Assembly: GCF_014698965.1 (NCBI RefSeq) | Contig: NZ_JACXAE010000025.1 | Coordinates: 123,501 to 187,500 of the forward strand | DNA length: 64,000 nucleotides | From: Iningainema tapete BLCC-T55 | GTDB lineage: Bacteria > Cyanobacteriota > Cyanobacteriia > Cyanobacteriales > Nostocaceae | Direction of reading: 5' to 3' | Shown: positions 1 through 10,128 of the stretch, piece by piece | How positions within the stretch are numbered: the first letter of the stretch is position 1 | Layout of the letters: each line of letters opens with the position of its first letter | The notes under the pieces: model-generated | What the model was told of the DNA's origin: nothing | The model's database searches: none | Seen by the model: the letters and a program-made list of their open reading frames with translations, nothing else | Translations under genes and position numbers: made by a program

Positions 1-3000
1 TCCGCTCCGCCTGAGCCTCAAACAACTGATGGATGCAATCTTTGGGGTAATCTACCTTTTGGTTATTCCACTCCACTAGGATGAGGTGACGCTCTTCCTC
101 AGATAGCAGGGGAAGGTAGGCAATGGGTTGGGTAATGTCAGTGACAATACCTTGCAAAAAAGTAGTAAAGGAGCGCAACATCACAGCAATGCTGTCACCA
201 TCTAATGCCTCGGTATCATATAGCCAACAGCATTCTTTTCCATCTTCCGGAATTACCAGGGTTAACTCATTTCCTCGGCTAGTTTTGTAGTCGTCTATAC
301 TTTCTACCCGTTCTATAATCACTGGAAACTTGTTCTCACTGACCAAATCCGCCACTGAAAGAAGAACTGGATACCTAGCTACGGTATCGCGTGCAAAAGT
401 CAAGTGAAGTTTAGTTAACTTCACCTGCTCCCTCAAGACTGCAAAAACTTCTGCAAAACTTTGCTTCTCCCCTATCTCTACGCGAAAAGGTACATGCTCG
501 GCAAAAAAGTTTTCCAGTCCTACCAATTCGTGTTGCAGCGAGACATCTTTAAATCCAATATCAAAACAGTAACTTCCGCTACTTCGGGCAAGATAAGCAG
601 CAAAAGTAGCTAAGAGAAAATCGCTCAGCGAATATGCCCAATGGCGTTCCAAAAAGGTGAGCACCTCCTGCGATACAGGCAACTTGACCTGAGCGTACTG
701 CTTTTGTTTCGAGTGGGATGCCTTCGACTGTGCATAGGGAATCGTGTAAGGCTCTAACATCGCCAGTTTCTTTACCCAGAAAGCCTCATGCTTAGCAATC
801 AACGCATCAAAAGCCTCAATGCGCCTCGCGATATCTGGCTCAATGTCTTTAAACCGATACCCCACCTGTAGTCCAAACTTAGCGACCAAATCAGGAATCG
901 ATAGCGTCTGACCATCAATGGTCTGCACTTGGCGCAATGCAATCTCGTAAGAAGTTGTAGAAACCTTAAGCAAATTATCTTCAATCGCTGTTACTGTTCC
1001 AGTTGGTGACTTGGACAGGTCTTGAAGAACTTCGAGTTTAGAGACTACGATGAAGTCGCTTCCTATAGCTAACTTCGCCAGAGCAAGTGAATTGGGGTAT
1101 GGTCCAAAGTCTAAAGCCCGAACCAAAGCATCTATCTCACGGGCACAACGGTTGAATGAGAACACCCCTCCTGTGAATGAGAACACTCCTCCTGTAGAAG
1201 GCCGCTGAGAGCGCGAAAAATAGGTTCGCTCTCCCAAGTTCTGCTTTCGAGCTATTGCTTGGTGGCAGCTAAGCTCATCAATTAGTTGAGCAAATGAATT
1301 GATGGCTGCTTCATAGCATTTCCCATTGAGTGTAAAAGCAGTTTCATCATCAGCAATGCCAAACACAGCTGATGCAAGGATATCGCCAGCGTCAACTAGA
1401 CTACTCATTACGTGCCATGTAACACCATGGGTTTTCTGCTGATGCATCAAAGCCCAAGACGGAGAATGAATTCCCGCGTATTTTGGTAGGGGCGCATTAT
1501 GGTAGTTAATAGCGTACAAGCTTGGTAACTCCAAAATTTCTTGAGGTAAAAGGTTAATGTTGACAATGCTGAACAGGTAATCAAAAGATTTCTGGCTCAA
1601 AAATGCGATGAGATTATCTGTTGGTTGGATGTGAGGTATGCCTTTTCCCTTCGCCCAATCACTTATTAATGTATCAGAGGAGATGATGCCGAAAATTTGA
1701 TGACCCCTCTCTAACAGCATTTGAGCACATTGAATAACTAAAGTTCCACTTCCAATCACAAAGCAACTAAATTGTTGATGAATATGCAACTGATGCTGTT
1801 GTGCTACACTGAACACAGGCAAGTCACATATACATTGATTAGGGTTTGCAACAATGCCTTCCAGCAACGTCTGGAAATTTGCTACCATGCGCGTAATTGT
1901 GGCAGCATCAAACAAGTCGCAGTTATATATCAATTCACCAGTTAGTCCCGCCGCTGTTTCTTGCATTGACAAGGTTAAATCAAACTTGGCAGTGACATTC
2001 TCCAATTCTATAGGAGTCATCGTCAGACCGGGCAGTACCAATTTACCCATTGGAGCATTTTCCCAGGTGAACATTACAGAGAACAGAGGTGTATGGCTCC
2101 CTGAACGCTGTGGTTTTAGTTCTTCTACCAGTTTCTCAAAGGGCAGATCTTGGTGGGTATAGGCTTGCAGCGCCACCTCACGCACCCTTTGTAGTAATTC
2201 TCGAAAACTGGGATTGCCAGACAAATCAGTTCGCAGCACTAACGTATTCACAAAAAACCCAATCAAGCCTTCGATTTCGATTCGATTGCGGTTTGCGATC
2301 GCAGAACCCACGATCAAGTCTTCCTGTCCACTATAACGATACAGCAAGACCTTGAATGCTGCCAACAGCGTGATGAACAGGGTTACGCCTTCCTGTTGGG
2401 TGAGGGTTTTGATTTTCTTGCTGAGGTCGAGGGAGAATTTCAGGGTTTGCTTTGCACCCCGGTACGTTTGCACAGGTGGACGTAGACGGTCAGTAGGTAA
2501 CTCCAATAAGGGTAACTCACCCCCGATCTGCTGTTTCCAGTAAGTCACAAGAGACTCTAGTACTTCTCCTTGCAGATACTGACGCTGCCAGACTGCAAAG
2601 TCTGCATACTGGATCGGTAATGGTGGGTAGGAAGTAATTCCTGATAAGAATGCTTGATAAAAATTTGACAACTCTTGAGTAAATACCCCCCTTGACCAGC
2701 CATCGAAAACAATGTGATGCCAAGTAAACAACAGCACATGAGACGCTTCACTAAGTCGTAAAAGAGTTACTCGTAGTAAAGGAGGTTTGGATAAATCAAA
2801 GGGTTTTTCTGCCTCTTGGGTAGCTAAGTCCTGTACAACCTTTGACTGTTCAGCTTCTGGAAAATTCTCTAGGTTGACTACTGGTAGGAAAATAGTGACT
2901 TCAGGATGAACTTTATGTACTGTATTACCATTTACCAATTCAAAGCTAGTACGTAAAACTTCGTGACGGAATACAATGTTCCTAATTGCCTGCTCTAAAG

Positions 3001-3340
3001 CGACTACATTTAAATTCCCCGTTATCTGCCATCCAAAGTTTATGTGATAATTATTACTATTATTATCCAGATGGTAAAGGAACCACAGCCGTTGTTGTGC
3101 AAAGGACAGGGGTAGGTCTTTGTCCCTGGGAACCGGACGGATACTCTCGAATTTAGAATAGGAGTTAAGATTAACCGAATTCAGAAAATTGATAATTTCT
3201 ACTTTGCGCTCAGATAGCTGTGTACGTATCTCTGGTGTCAGTGTTCCCTTTGGGGCACTACAGCGCAAGCGACCTTGTTCAACCCATAACTTTATATCCA
3301 GATGAGAAAGGTCTAACAAAAATTCTTCTATGTTTTTCAC
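1..3340 (-). CDS. Nonribosomal peptide synthetase with internal formyltransferase domain (partial)
   Basis: About 1113 residues are in the window; the 3' part lies beyond the left edge. The GTG start at 3340 overlaps the upstream NRPS stop as GTGA, so the two genes are coupled. Reading from the start: a TubC-type docking domain (residues 1-53, with KLWVEQGRLR and APKGTLTPEI), a full condensation domain (about 75-510, LSFAQQRLWFL and the active-site HHIVFDG near 211), then a formyltransferase domain (about 513-700). The latter keeps the Asn-His-Asp catalytic set of the Met-tRNA formyltransferase fold (INYHNAPLPKYAG near 613, VDAGDIL near 650). After it comes a half condensation domain without an HHxxxDG motif (about 850-1060), then the linker that normally precedes an adenylation domain, which is cut by the window edge. 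Known F domains usually begin assembly lines; here F follows a C domain. The product is not identified. Confidence 0.9.
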   Translation of the reverse strand, partial: MKNIEEFLLDLSHLDIKLWVEQGRLRCSAPKGTLTPEIRTQLSERKVEIINFLNSVNLNSYSKFESIRPVPRDKDLPLSFAQQRLWFLYHLDNNSNNYHINFGWQITGNLNVVALEQAIRNIVFRHEVLRTSFELVNGNTVHKVHPEVTIFLPVVNLENFPEAEQSKVVQDLATQEAEKPFDLSKPPLLRVTLLRLSEASHVLLFTWHHIVFDGWSRGVFTQELSNFYQAFLSGITSYPPLPIQYADFAVWQRQYLQGEVLESLVTYWKQQIGGELPLLELPTDRLRPPVQTYRGAKQTLKFSLDLSKKIKTLTQQEGVTLFITLLAAFKVLLYRYSGQEDLIVGSAIANRNRIEIEGLIGFFVNTLVLRTDLSGNPSFRELLQRVREVALQAYTHQDLPFEKLVEELKPQRSGSHTPLFSVMFTWENAPMGKLVLPGLTMTPIELENVTAKFDLTLSMQETAAGLTGELIYNCDLFDAATITRMVANFQTLLEGIVANPNQCICDLPVFSVAQQHQLHIHQQFSCFVIGSGTLVIQCAQMLLERGHQIFGIISSDTLISDWAKGKGIPHIQPTDNLIAFLSQKSFDYLFSIVNINLLPQEILELPSLYAINYHNAPLPKYAGIHSPSWALMHQQKTHGVTWHVMSSLVDAGDILASAVFGIADDETAFTLNGKCYEAAINSFAQLIDELSCHQAIARKQNLGERTYFSRSQRPSTGGVFSFTGGVFSFNRCAREIDALVRALDFGPYPNSLALAKLAIGSDFIVVSKLEVLQDLSKSPTGTVTAIEDNLLKVSTTSYEIALRQVQTIDGQTLSIPDLVAKFGLQVGYRFKDIEPDIARRIEAFDALIAKHEAFWVKKLAMLEPYTIPYAQSKASHSKQKQYAQVKLPVSQEVLTFLERHWAYSLSDFLLATFAAYLARSSGSYCFDIGFKDVSLQHELVGLENFFAEHVPFRVEIGEKQSFAEVFAVLREQVKLTKLHLTFARDTVARYPVLLSVADLVSENKFPVIIERVESIDDYKTSRGNELTLVIPEDGKECCWLYDTEALDGDSIAVMLRSFTTFLQGIVTDITQPIAYLPLLSEEERHLILVEWNNQKVDYPKDCIHQLFEAQAER

Positions 3341-6300
3341 AGTTCAATCTCCTCTGTGTCTTCTAATAAATTGCTCTTCGTTAGTTCCTGTAACTTTTTC
3401 ACTGTGTAAAGAATCTTGTCGATGCTGGCAGCTAACTTAGCTACTGTAGGCTCTTTAAACAAACGATGCAAAGACAATTCCACTGAAAAAGTTTGTCGCA
3501 ATCGAGAAATCACTTGGGTGGCAAGTAGCGAATGTCCGCCTAAGGTAAAGAAGTTGTCGTGGATTCCTACATTTTGTACACCGAGAACTGAAGCGAAGGT
3601 GTTGGCGATGATTTCTTCAGTTGGTGTACGTGGTGCAATGTATTCCTGTTCTCGGTCAACACGATCAGGTATTGGTAATGCAGAGCGGTCTATTTTGCCA
3701 TTGGGTGTTAACGGTATGGTGTCTAAAGTGACAAAAGCAGCAGGCACCATGTATTCCGGTAACTGCTGCTTCAAAAAGCTGCGCAGTTCGCTCAAATTGG
3801 GGAGATTTTGCTGTGGTTTTACCACTATATAAGCCACCAGCCGCTTGTCACCAACAATGTCTTCACGGGCAATGACTACAGTTTGAAATACAACCGGGTG
3901 TTGGCTCAGTACTGCCTCTATCTCTCCTAACTCAATGCGGTATCCGCGAATCTTTACCTGATGGTCAATACGACCAAGGAATTCGATGTTACCATCCTGT
4001 AAGTAGCGAGCTAAATCTCCAGTTTTGTAAACTCGTGTCCCCTCTTGTTGACTAAAGGGGTTGGCAATGAATTTTTCACTAGTTAGTTCTGGGCGGTTGA
4101 GGTAGCCTCGCGCTAATCCTGCACCTCCAATGTGTAATTCTCCGGGTACGCCAATAGGTACTGGTTGTAAATTGTTATCTAAAATATACAACTCAGTGTT
4201 AGAAATGGGGCGACCAATAGGAATATAAGCTCCAGGGAAGCTTTGTTTTACTACTTTGTAACAACAGCACCCTGCTACAGTTTCTGTAGGACCATATTGG
4301 TTAATTAATTTAGTTACTGGTGCTTGTTTTCGCCAGAAAGAAATCAGTTTTTCTGATAAGGCTTCTCCACCAATAATAAATGCTTGAGTTTGAATGCTGA
4401 CTAGTTCGTTAGTAAATAAATGGCTAAGGATTTCTAATTGAGTAGGGGTAAATTTTACCAGGCTAAACTTATTACCAGAACACAGTGCTGCTTTGAGTTC
4501 TTCCATTTCTCCTTCTTCTGGTAAAAGTACTACCTTACGTCCTACCAATAAAGGAGAAAATAAACTGAGAATAGTGGCATCGAAGGCAATTGAAGAATTG
4601 ACTGTAGAACCATCTCCTGTGGCAACATTATAAGCTTTTGTACACCAACTTAAATAATTCACCATCCCACGATGTAGAATCATTGTTCCCTTAGGTTTTC
4701 CGGTAGAACCTGAAGTATAAATTACGTAAGCTAAATTGTCTGATTTGGTTTTGCTACAAGGGTTATCATCAGAGTAATCAGCAAAGTTTTGCCAATCTTC
4801 CTCTAGACAAATCGTTTGTATTTGGTGTGGTGATGACAGTTGTTTTAATAAGTGTTGTTGAGTGAGTAGTATTAGTAAATGTGAATCCGCCAACATATAA
4901 CTCAACCGCTCTTGAGGATAAGTAGGGTCAAGGGGGACATAGGCACCACCCGCCTTGAGTATCCCCAAAAGTCCTACCACCATCTCTACAGAACGTTCGG
5001 TGCAAATACCCACCAGCACTTCTGGTCCCACTCCTAAGGAAAGCAGGTGATGTGCGAGTTGGTTAGCTCTAGTATTTAATTGATGGTAGGTCAACTGTTG
5101 TTCTTCAAACACTACCGCAACGGCATCTGGGGTAAGTTCTACCTGTTGTTCAAATAATTGATGAATACATTTATCAGTAGGGTATACCGCAGCAGTATCA
5201 TTCCACTCAACCAATAACTGATGGCGTTCTGCTGCACTTAACAGGGGTAATTCACCCACTGTTGCTGCTGGATTTTCTACAATTGCTGACAACAAGTTCT
5301 GGAAATGACCACTCATCCGCTTGATGGTAACTGCATCAAATAAATCACTGTTGTACTCGAATTGACAAGCTAGCCCTACTGGTGTATGCAAGATATCCAG
5401 AGTTAAATCAAACTGTGCAATTTCCCTGTCAAACTTGAATTCCTCTATCTGGATACCAGAGAATTCCACAACTTCGTTCGGGAAATTTCTGAACTGGAAC
5501 ATTACTTGAAACACAGGAGTATGGTTCAAATGTCTTTCTGGTTGCAGTTCCTCTACCAGTTTCTCGAAAGGAATATCTTGGTGAGCATAAGCTTGCAGCG
5601 CTACCTCACGAACTTGAGCTAATAGTTCTCGAAAACTGAGTTTACCGTGAACGTGCGTGCGTAAAACAAGGGTGTTAATCAAAACTCCAATCAATTTCTC
5701 CGTCTCAATTCGATTTCGACCTGCAACAGGAGAGCCAACGAGAATGTCATCCTGACCTGTATAACGATGGAGCAATATTTTAAAAGCCGCTAACAGCGTC
5801 ATAAATAGTGTTACCTCTTGCTGCTGGCTCAAAGCCTGGAGGGATTCACTTAAGTCTTTAGGTAACACCGAAACAAGTTTAGCACCATGAAATGTCTGAA
5901 CTGCTCCTCTAGGTCGGTCTTTTGGCAGATCCAACACTGGTAGACTACCGCTTAGCTGTTTTTTCCAGTAAGCAAGCTGGGATTGTTGTATCTCTCCTTG
6001 TAACTGCTGGCGTTGCCAATGGGCAAAGTCAACATACTGAATCGGTAACTCTGGTAGGGGAGATGGCTTCCCCATAGAGAAAGCTTCGTAGATTTGTGCT
6101 AACTCCTGCAAAAGGACTCCCTGCGACCAGCCATCAAAGATGATATGGTGCATTGTCAGTAGCAAGATATGTTCTACTTCGCTCAACCGCAGAATAATAG
6201 CTTTGAGTAAGGGGGATTGAGATAAGTTGAAGCTTTGCTGAGCCTCCTGTAGAGCGATCCGCTTAGCTTCAGCTTCCCGCTCAGTGGCAGACAGAGAACT

Positions 6301-8436
6301 AAGGTCTAGTATTGGCAATGTCAAGGTCAATGTTGGGGCGATCGCTGCTACATGTTGCCCATTCACTACAGGAAAAGTTGTACGTAAGATTTCATGACGA
6401 CGTACAATCTCATTTAGGCTTTGTTCTAGCACTGCTATGTTCAGGAAGCCTTTAAGACGAACATAAGTTGGACGATTGTAAGCAGGATTACCAGGTTCTA
6501 GTTGATCTAGAAAGTACATCCTAGCTTGAGAAAACGACAGTGGGGCAGAGTCACGGTTCTTTATCCGTCGAATGTCTAAAAGATCGGATATTTCTTCTGA
6601 TTGAGTTTTTTCAACTAGAAGTGAGGTAATATTAATAGCTATGTTGGCTACAGTAGGCTGCTGAAAGAAAACCAGCAAAGACAAATCTACTTGCACCGCT
6701 TCACGTACACGGTTGAGGATCTGAGTTGCCAGAATCGAGTCTCCGCCCAACTGAAAGAAGTTATCGTGGATGCCCACTGGCTCAACTTGTAAAACAACCG
6801 ACCAAATTTTTGCTAATTCTTCTTCTAACGGGGTGCGAGGAGGAGTAAATATTGGTCTTGGGGAAGTGGGATTGGATGCAGTTAAACCCAGCTTTTGAGC
6901 TAAACCAATCCGGTGTAGTTTGCCAGTCGCTCCGGTGGGAATTTCATCCAGAAACAAAACTACACGAGGAACTTTAAAGTCAGCTAGTCGCGCAGCAGCA
7001 AACTCTTTGATCTCCAGTTCTGTAGCAGATGCCCCCTGTCGCAAAACGACAGCGGCGGCGACATCTTCACCAAGAAGAGTGTGGGGAGCAGCAAAGGTGA
7101 CGGCTTGAGCGATCGCCGGATGATCTAAAAGTACTTCATCCACTTCACGGGGCGAAATTTTCTCACCTCCGCGATTAATAATTTCCTTTATACGACCTTT
7201 GAGGAAAAGATAACCATCGGTATCCAAATACCCCAGATCCCCAGTACGGAACCAGCCCATAGTGAAGGCACTCTCGTTGGCGCTCGGATTATTTTCATAC
7301 CCAAGGGTAACATTAGTACCAGTGATAACGACTTCTCCAATTTCACCTGCTGCAAGCAAGTTGCCCATCTCATCCATAATGCCTACTTCTGTACCTGCTG
7401 CTACTCCAACGGAACCAAGCTTGCGCTCTCCTGGAGGTAAAGGATTGCTAGTGATCTGATGGGAAGCTTCTGTCATCCCGTAAGCTTCAATCACCGGAGC
7501 ATTAAACACCTGTGTTAATTCTGTCATCACCTGATGTGGCAAGGAAGCAGAGGAAGAACGGATAAACCTCACCGGGTACTGGCTAATGGTTTGACGGTGG
7601 GCATGGGCGCGTGCCAAAATCGCTTGATGCATTGTGGGAACAGCAGTGTACCAGGTTGGGCGAAACTCTTCTACCCATTCAAAGAATTTAGGTGCATAAA
7701 AGCCTGGGGTGCAAACCACACTTCCACCAGCTATTAAGGATGAAAGCAATGCACCAATCAGACCGTGAATATGAAACAATGGCATTATATTCAAGCAGCG
7801 ATCGCCCTTGCTCAACGAGAGCGCAACCCGAATGTTATGAGCCGAAGTGCAAAGGTTTTCATGTGTCAAAGGCACGAGTTTAGGGCGGGATGTTGTACCT
7901 GAGGTATGCAGCACTAAAGCCACATCGTTTGCCTGGGCAAAACCACTGCTAATTGGATTGTTAACTTTACTCCCTGTGAGCGTGAATATTCCTGCCTCTG
8001 CCTCTAACTGAGGTGATATTTCTATGATGGGAATGCCTTTTGCTTGAGCTACGGCAATTGCTTGCGAGTTAATCCCAGATTGAACAATTAATGCCTTAGC
8101 GTTCAAGTCTTTGAGATAAAAGTCAAATTCATTGGCGCGATAAGCTGGATTGAGTGGCGCACAAGTAGCACCAGAGGCAACAGCTAAAAATGCCACAGCC
8201 ATTTCTGGACTATTGGGGAGAGCGATCGCCACTCGGTCATGGCGACCTAAACCATTGCTGTGCAACTGGGCAACGACATCATTTACCTGATTTTGTAATC
8301 GGCGATAGGTAAGCGCTGCGCGTCCTGGTGCAGTAATCGCAATTGCATCGGGGTTTGTCTGTGCAAGGCGTTCTAGCCACTCATAAATACATGTGGGTTG
8401 ATTACCTTGAGGGGGATACCATTTATAGCTGTTCAA
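3337..8436 (-). CDS. Nonribosomal peptide synthetase, loading and first extension module
   Basis: 1699 residues with order ligase-T-C-A-T. The N-terminal adenylating domain (1-515) resembles acyl-CoA/oxalate-CoA ligases rather than amino-acid A domains (LHTSGTTSRPKL near 182, final Lys in TGATGKLHR), so it may load a carboxylic acid or fatty acid starter. The first carrier has LGGDSILATQ (near 565), the condensation domain has HHIIFDGWSQG (near 762), the second A domain has YTSGSTGKPKG (near 1244) and YGPTETVAG, and the last carrier has LGGHSLLATQ (near 1635). The A4-A6 region reads FDATIL and GGEALS; I do not assign a substrate. The stop overlaps the GTG of the next NRPS by four bases, giving a collinear two-protein line: acyl starter, one amino acid, then the formyltransferase protein. 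HIP1 octamers occur inside the gene, so it looks native to the genome. Nothing visible indicates its regulation beyond the AT-rich upstream region. Confidence 0.93.
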   Translation of the reverse strand: MNSYKWYPPQGNQPTCIYEWLERLAQTNPDAIAITAPGRAALTYRRLQNQVNDVVAQLHSNGLGRHDRVAIALPNSPEMAVAFLAVASGATCAPLNPAYRANEFDFYLKDLNAKALIVQSGINSQAIAVAQAKGIPIIEISPQLEAEAGIFTLTGSKVNNPISSGFAQANDVALVLHTSGTTSRPKLVPLTHENLCTSAHNIRVALSLSKGDRCLNIMPLFHIHGLIGALLSSLIAGGSVVCTPGFYAPKFFEWVEEFRPTWYTAVPTMHQAILARAHAHRQTISQYPVRFIRSSSASLPHQVMTELTQVFNAPVIEAYGMTEASHQITSNPLPPGERKLGSVGVAAGTEVGIMDEMGNLLAAGEIGEVVITGTNVTLGYENNPSANESAFTMGWFRTGDLGYLDTDGYLFLKGRIKEIINRGGEKISPREVDEVLLDHPAIAQAVTFAAPHTLLGEDVAAAVVLRQGASATELEIKEFAAARLADFKVPRVVLFLDEIPTGATGKLHRIGLAQKLGLTASNPTSPRPIFTPPRTPLEEELAKIWSVVLQVEPVGIHDNFFQLGGDSILATQILNRVREAVQVDLSLLVFFQQPTVANIAINITSLLVEKTQSEEISDLLDIRRIKNRDSAPLSFSQARMYFLDQLEPGNPAYNRPTYVRLKGFLNIAVLEQSLNEIVRRHEILRTTFPVVNGQHVAAIAPTLTLTLPILDLSSLSATEREAEAKRIALQEAQQSFNLSQSPLLKAIILRLSEVEHILLLTMHHIIFDGWSQGVLLQELAQIYEAFSMGKPSPLPELPIQYVDFAHWQRQQLQGEIQQSQLAYWKKQLSGSLPVLDLPKDRPRGAVQTFHGAKLVSVLPKDLSESLQALSQQQEVTLFMTLLAAFKILLHRYTGQDDILVGSPVAGRNRIETEKLIGVLINTLVLRTHVHGKLSFRELLAQVREVALQAYAHQDIPFEKLVEELQPERHLNHTPVFQVMFQFRNFPNEVVEFSGIQIEEFKFDREIAQFDLTLDILHTPVGLACQFEYNSDLFDAVTIKRMSGHFQNLLSAIVENPAATVGELPLLSAAERHQLLVEWNDTAAVYPTDKCIHQLFEQQVELTPDAVAVVFEEQQLTYHQLNTRANQLAHHLLSLGVGPEVLVGICTERSVEMVVGLLGILKAGGAYVPLDPTYPQERLSYMLADSHLLILLTQQHLLKQLSSPHQIQTICLEEDWQNFADYSDDNPCSKTKSDNLAYVIYTSGSTGKPKGTMILHRGMVNYLSWCTKAYNVATGDGSTVNSSIAFDATILSLFSPLLVGRKVVLLPEEGEMEELKAALCSGNKFSLVKFTPTQLEILSHLFTNELVSIQTQAFIIGGEALSEKLISFWRKQAPVTKLINQYGPTETVAGCCCYKVVKQSFPGAYIPIGRPISNTELYILDNNLQPVPIGVPGELHIGGAGLARGYLNRPELTSEKFIANPFSQQEGTRVYKTGDLARYLQDGNIEFLGRIDHQVKIRGYRIELGEIEAVLSQHPVVFQTVVIAREDIVGDKRLVAYIVVKPQQNLPNLSELRSFLKQQLPEYMVPAAFVTLDTIPLTPNGKIDRSALPIPDRVDREQEYIAPRTPTEEIIANTFASVLGVQNVGIHDNFFTLGGHSLLATQVISRLRQTFSVELSLHRLFKEPTVAKLAASIDKILYTVKKLQELTKSNLLEDTEEIEL

Positions 8437-9035
8437 AATTGTGTCTCTTCGTACTAATTAAAAGTTCTGTTGTCTGGCTGTTGATCCAAGACTAAGATAG
8501 GAGAATTTTTATTTATTCAGTTGTTCATGAATTGTCTATAACATCCGCGAATGCTTGCCAATCAATAGCTAAACTTTACAATCCGAGTACTTAGGTTAAT
8601 CTTATTTTTACAAATACACATGTAATAATTACAGTTTGACAAATTTATTAATGTGTGTATACAGATTTGTTACGAGCTGTTCATTACTCGCTAATGGCTA
8701 CGGTTCCGCTGCCACATCATCCAAAAGGAAGAATTATAGCTGCTTATTTAAAGAAATAACAAAGAAATTACGCTACGAAACGAGTTTTATATGAATTTTT
8801 GGTAAAAACGATAATGAGTAGTTGAGATTTTTGGGTAAGAACATATAGTGATAAATATTACTGAATTTTGCTAGTGCTTGAAAGTAAAAAAACATTAGCA
8901 AAGAAGAACTGATTCGGATTTAGTATCTACCACAAAAATTAAGTAGTCTGGGCGATGCTCTAAGTAGTGCGATCGCTATTTCACGCGGAGTAATACGCTG
9001 ATATTTTTTTAAAAAAGCTTTGATGTGTTCAAATT
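8437..9035. promoter_or_regulatory. AT-rich divergent intergenic region
   Basis: About 600 bases without a convincing gene, between the divergently transcribed NRPS genes and the glycosyltransferase. It is AT-rich and must hold promoters for both directions if both are active. A HIP1 octamer GCGATCGC is at about 8970. I see no clear operator or riboswitch. Confidence 0.4.
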
Positions 9036-10085
9036 ATGCCACGAGTAACAGTTTGTATCCCATCTTATAATTTGGAAAAATTTATAGGAGAAGCAATTCA
9101 AAGTGTATTAAATCAAACGTACCAAGATTTTGAAATAATTATAGTAGATGATGCTTCCACTGATGCAAGTGTAAGTGTTATTAAAAGCTTTAAAGATCCA
9201 AGAATTAAGCTATTTTGCTTGGAAAAAAATCATGGAGCTTCTACTTATGGTAGTAACAAGTGTCGTAGCGAAGCACAAGGAGAGTTTCTAGCACAATTAG
9301 GTGCTGATGATGTCTTTGCTCCTGATAAACTGGAGAAGCAAGTAAGATTTTTAGACCAAAATCCAGAAGTTGGTGCTGTGTTTAGCTATGCACAAATTAT
9401 CGATGAAAGTGGAAATGATTTAGCTGACGAAAATAACTTTTTTAAACATATTTACATCCAACCAAACAGGACAAGATTTGAGTGGCTCAACCATTTTTTT
9501 TTCAAAGGTAACTGTTTATGTTATTCGGGAAGCATGATCAGAAAAAAATGTTACGACCAAATTGGTAAATTTGATCCACGATATGCTCAATTACCAGATT
9601 ATGAGTATTGGATAAGATTTTGTATGAAATACGAAATTCATATTATCCAAAAAAATCTAATTAAAAGACGTATTCGTAACAATGAAGCAAATATCAGTGG
9701 TAATAGACCAGAAACAAGAATCCGTTACAATTTTGAACTAGCTCAAATTCTGAAACATTATCTAAAAGATGAGATTTATGATAATTTTCCCCAAATTTTT
9801 CCCAATCCAGTTTACAAAGAAATTAAGTTTAAAAAAGAACTTTTTCTGTTTGTCATCGGTTCATTTGCGCTGATGAATTCAGGTTACGCACATAGGTATT
9901 TTGGTCTAACCACAATTTTTGAGGCAATGGAGGAGCAAAATATTGCTCAAATTCTGGAAGATGAATGTCATTTCTCTTACAAAGATTTGATTAAATTAAC
10001 CGGTTTGAAAGATGTATTTAGTATCATTGCGCAAGAAAAGTTACAAGCTCAACTTCAAGCAATGGAGACAAACTTAGATAAGTAG
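9036..10085 (+). CDS. Family 2 glycosyltransferase
   Basis: 349 residues. The N-terminus is a classic GT-A/GT2 fold: VTVCIPSYNLEKFIGEAI, VLNQTYQDFEIIIVDDAS, and a metal-binding motif in LGADDVF near residue 92. LPDYEYWIRF (about 188-197) matches the acceptor-side D/E-D-Y-W type motif of this family. It should transfer an activated sugar to a sugar, lipid or peptide acceptor in the cytoplasm. The C-terminal 130 residues are Lys/Phe rich and less conserved. Codons are clearly more AT-rich than in the NRPS genes, which hints at separate acquisition. Start at the ATG of MPRVTV; no strong Shine-Dalgarno is visible. It is 43 bases ahead of an RmlC-like cupin, so the two probably form one transcript. 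The acceptor is unknown; decoration of the adjacent NRPS product is only a possibility. Confidence 0.85.
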   Translation: MPRVTVCIPSYNLEKFIGEAIQSVLNQTYQDFEIIIVDDASTDASVSVIKSFKDPRIKLFCLEKNHGASTYGSNKCRSEAQGEFLAQLGADDVFAPDKLEKQVRFLDQNPEVGAVFSYAQIIDESGNDLADENNFFKHIYIQPNRTRFEWLNHFFFKGNCLCYSGSMIRKKCYDQIGKFDPRYAQLPDYEYWIRFCMKYEIHIIQKNLIKRRIRNNEANISGNRPETRIRYNFELAQILKHYLKDEIYDNFPQIFPNPVYKEIKFKKELFLFVIGSFALMNSGYAHRYFGLTTIFEAMEEQNIAQILEDECHFSYKDLIKLTGLKDVFSIIAQEKLQAQLQAMETNLDK

Positions 10086-10128
10086 AAACTATAGAAATCC
10101 GTTTTTTGCAAGTAGAAAGAGGTAAATT

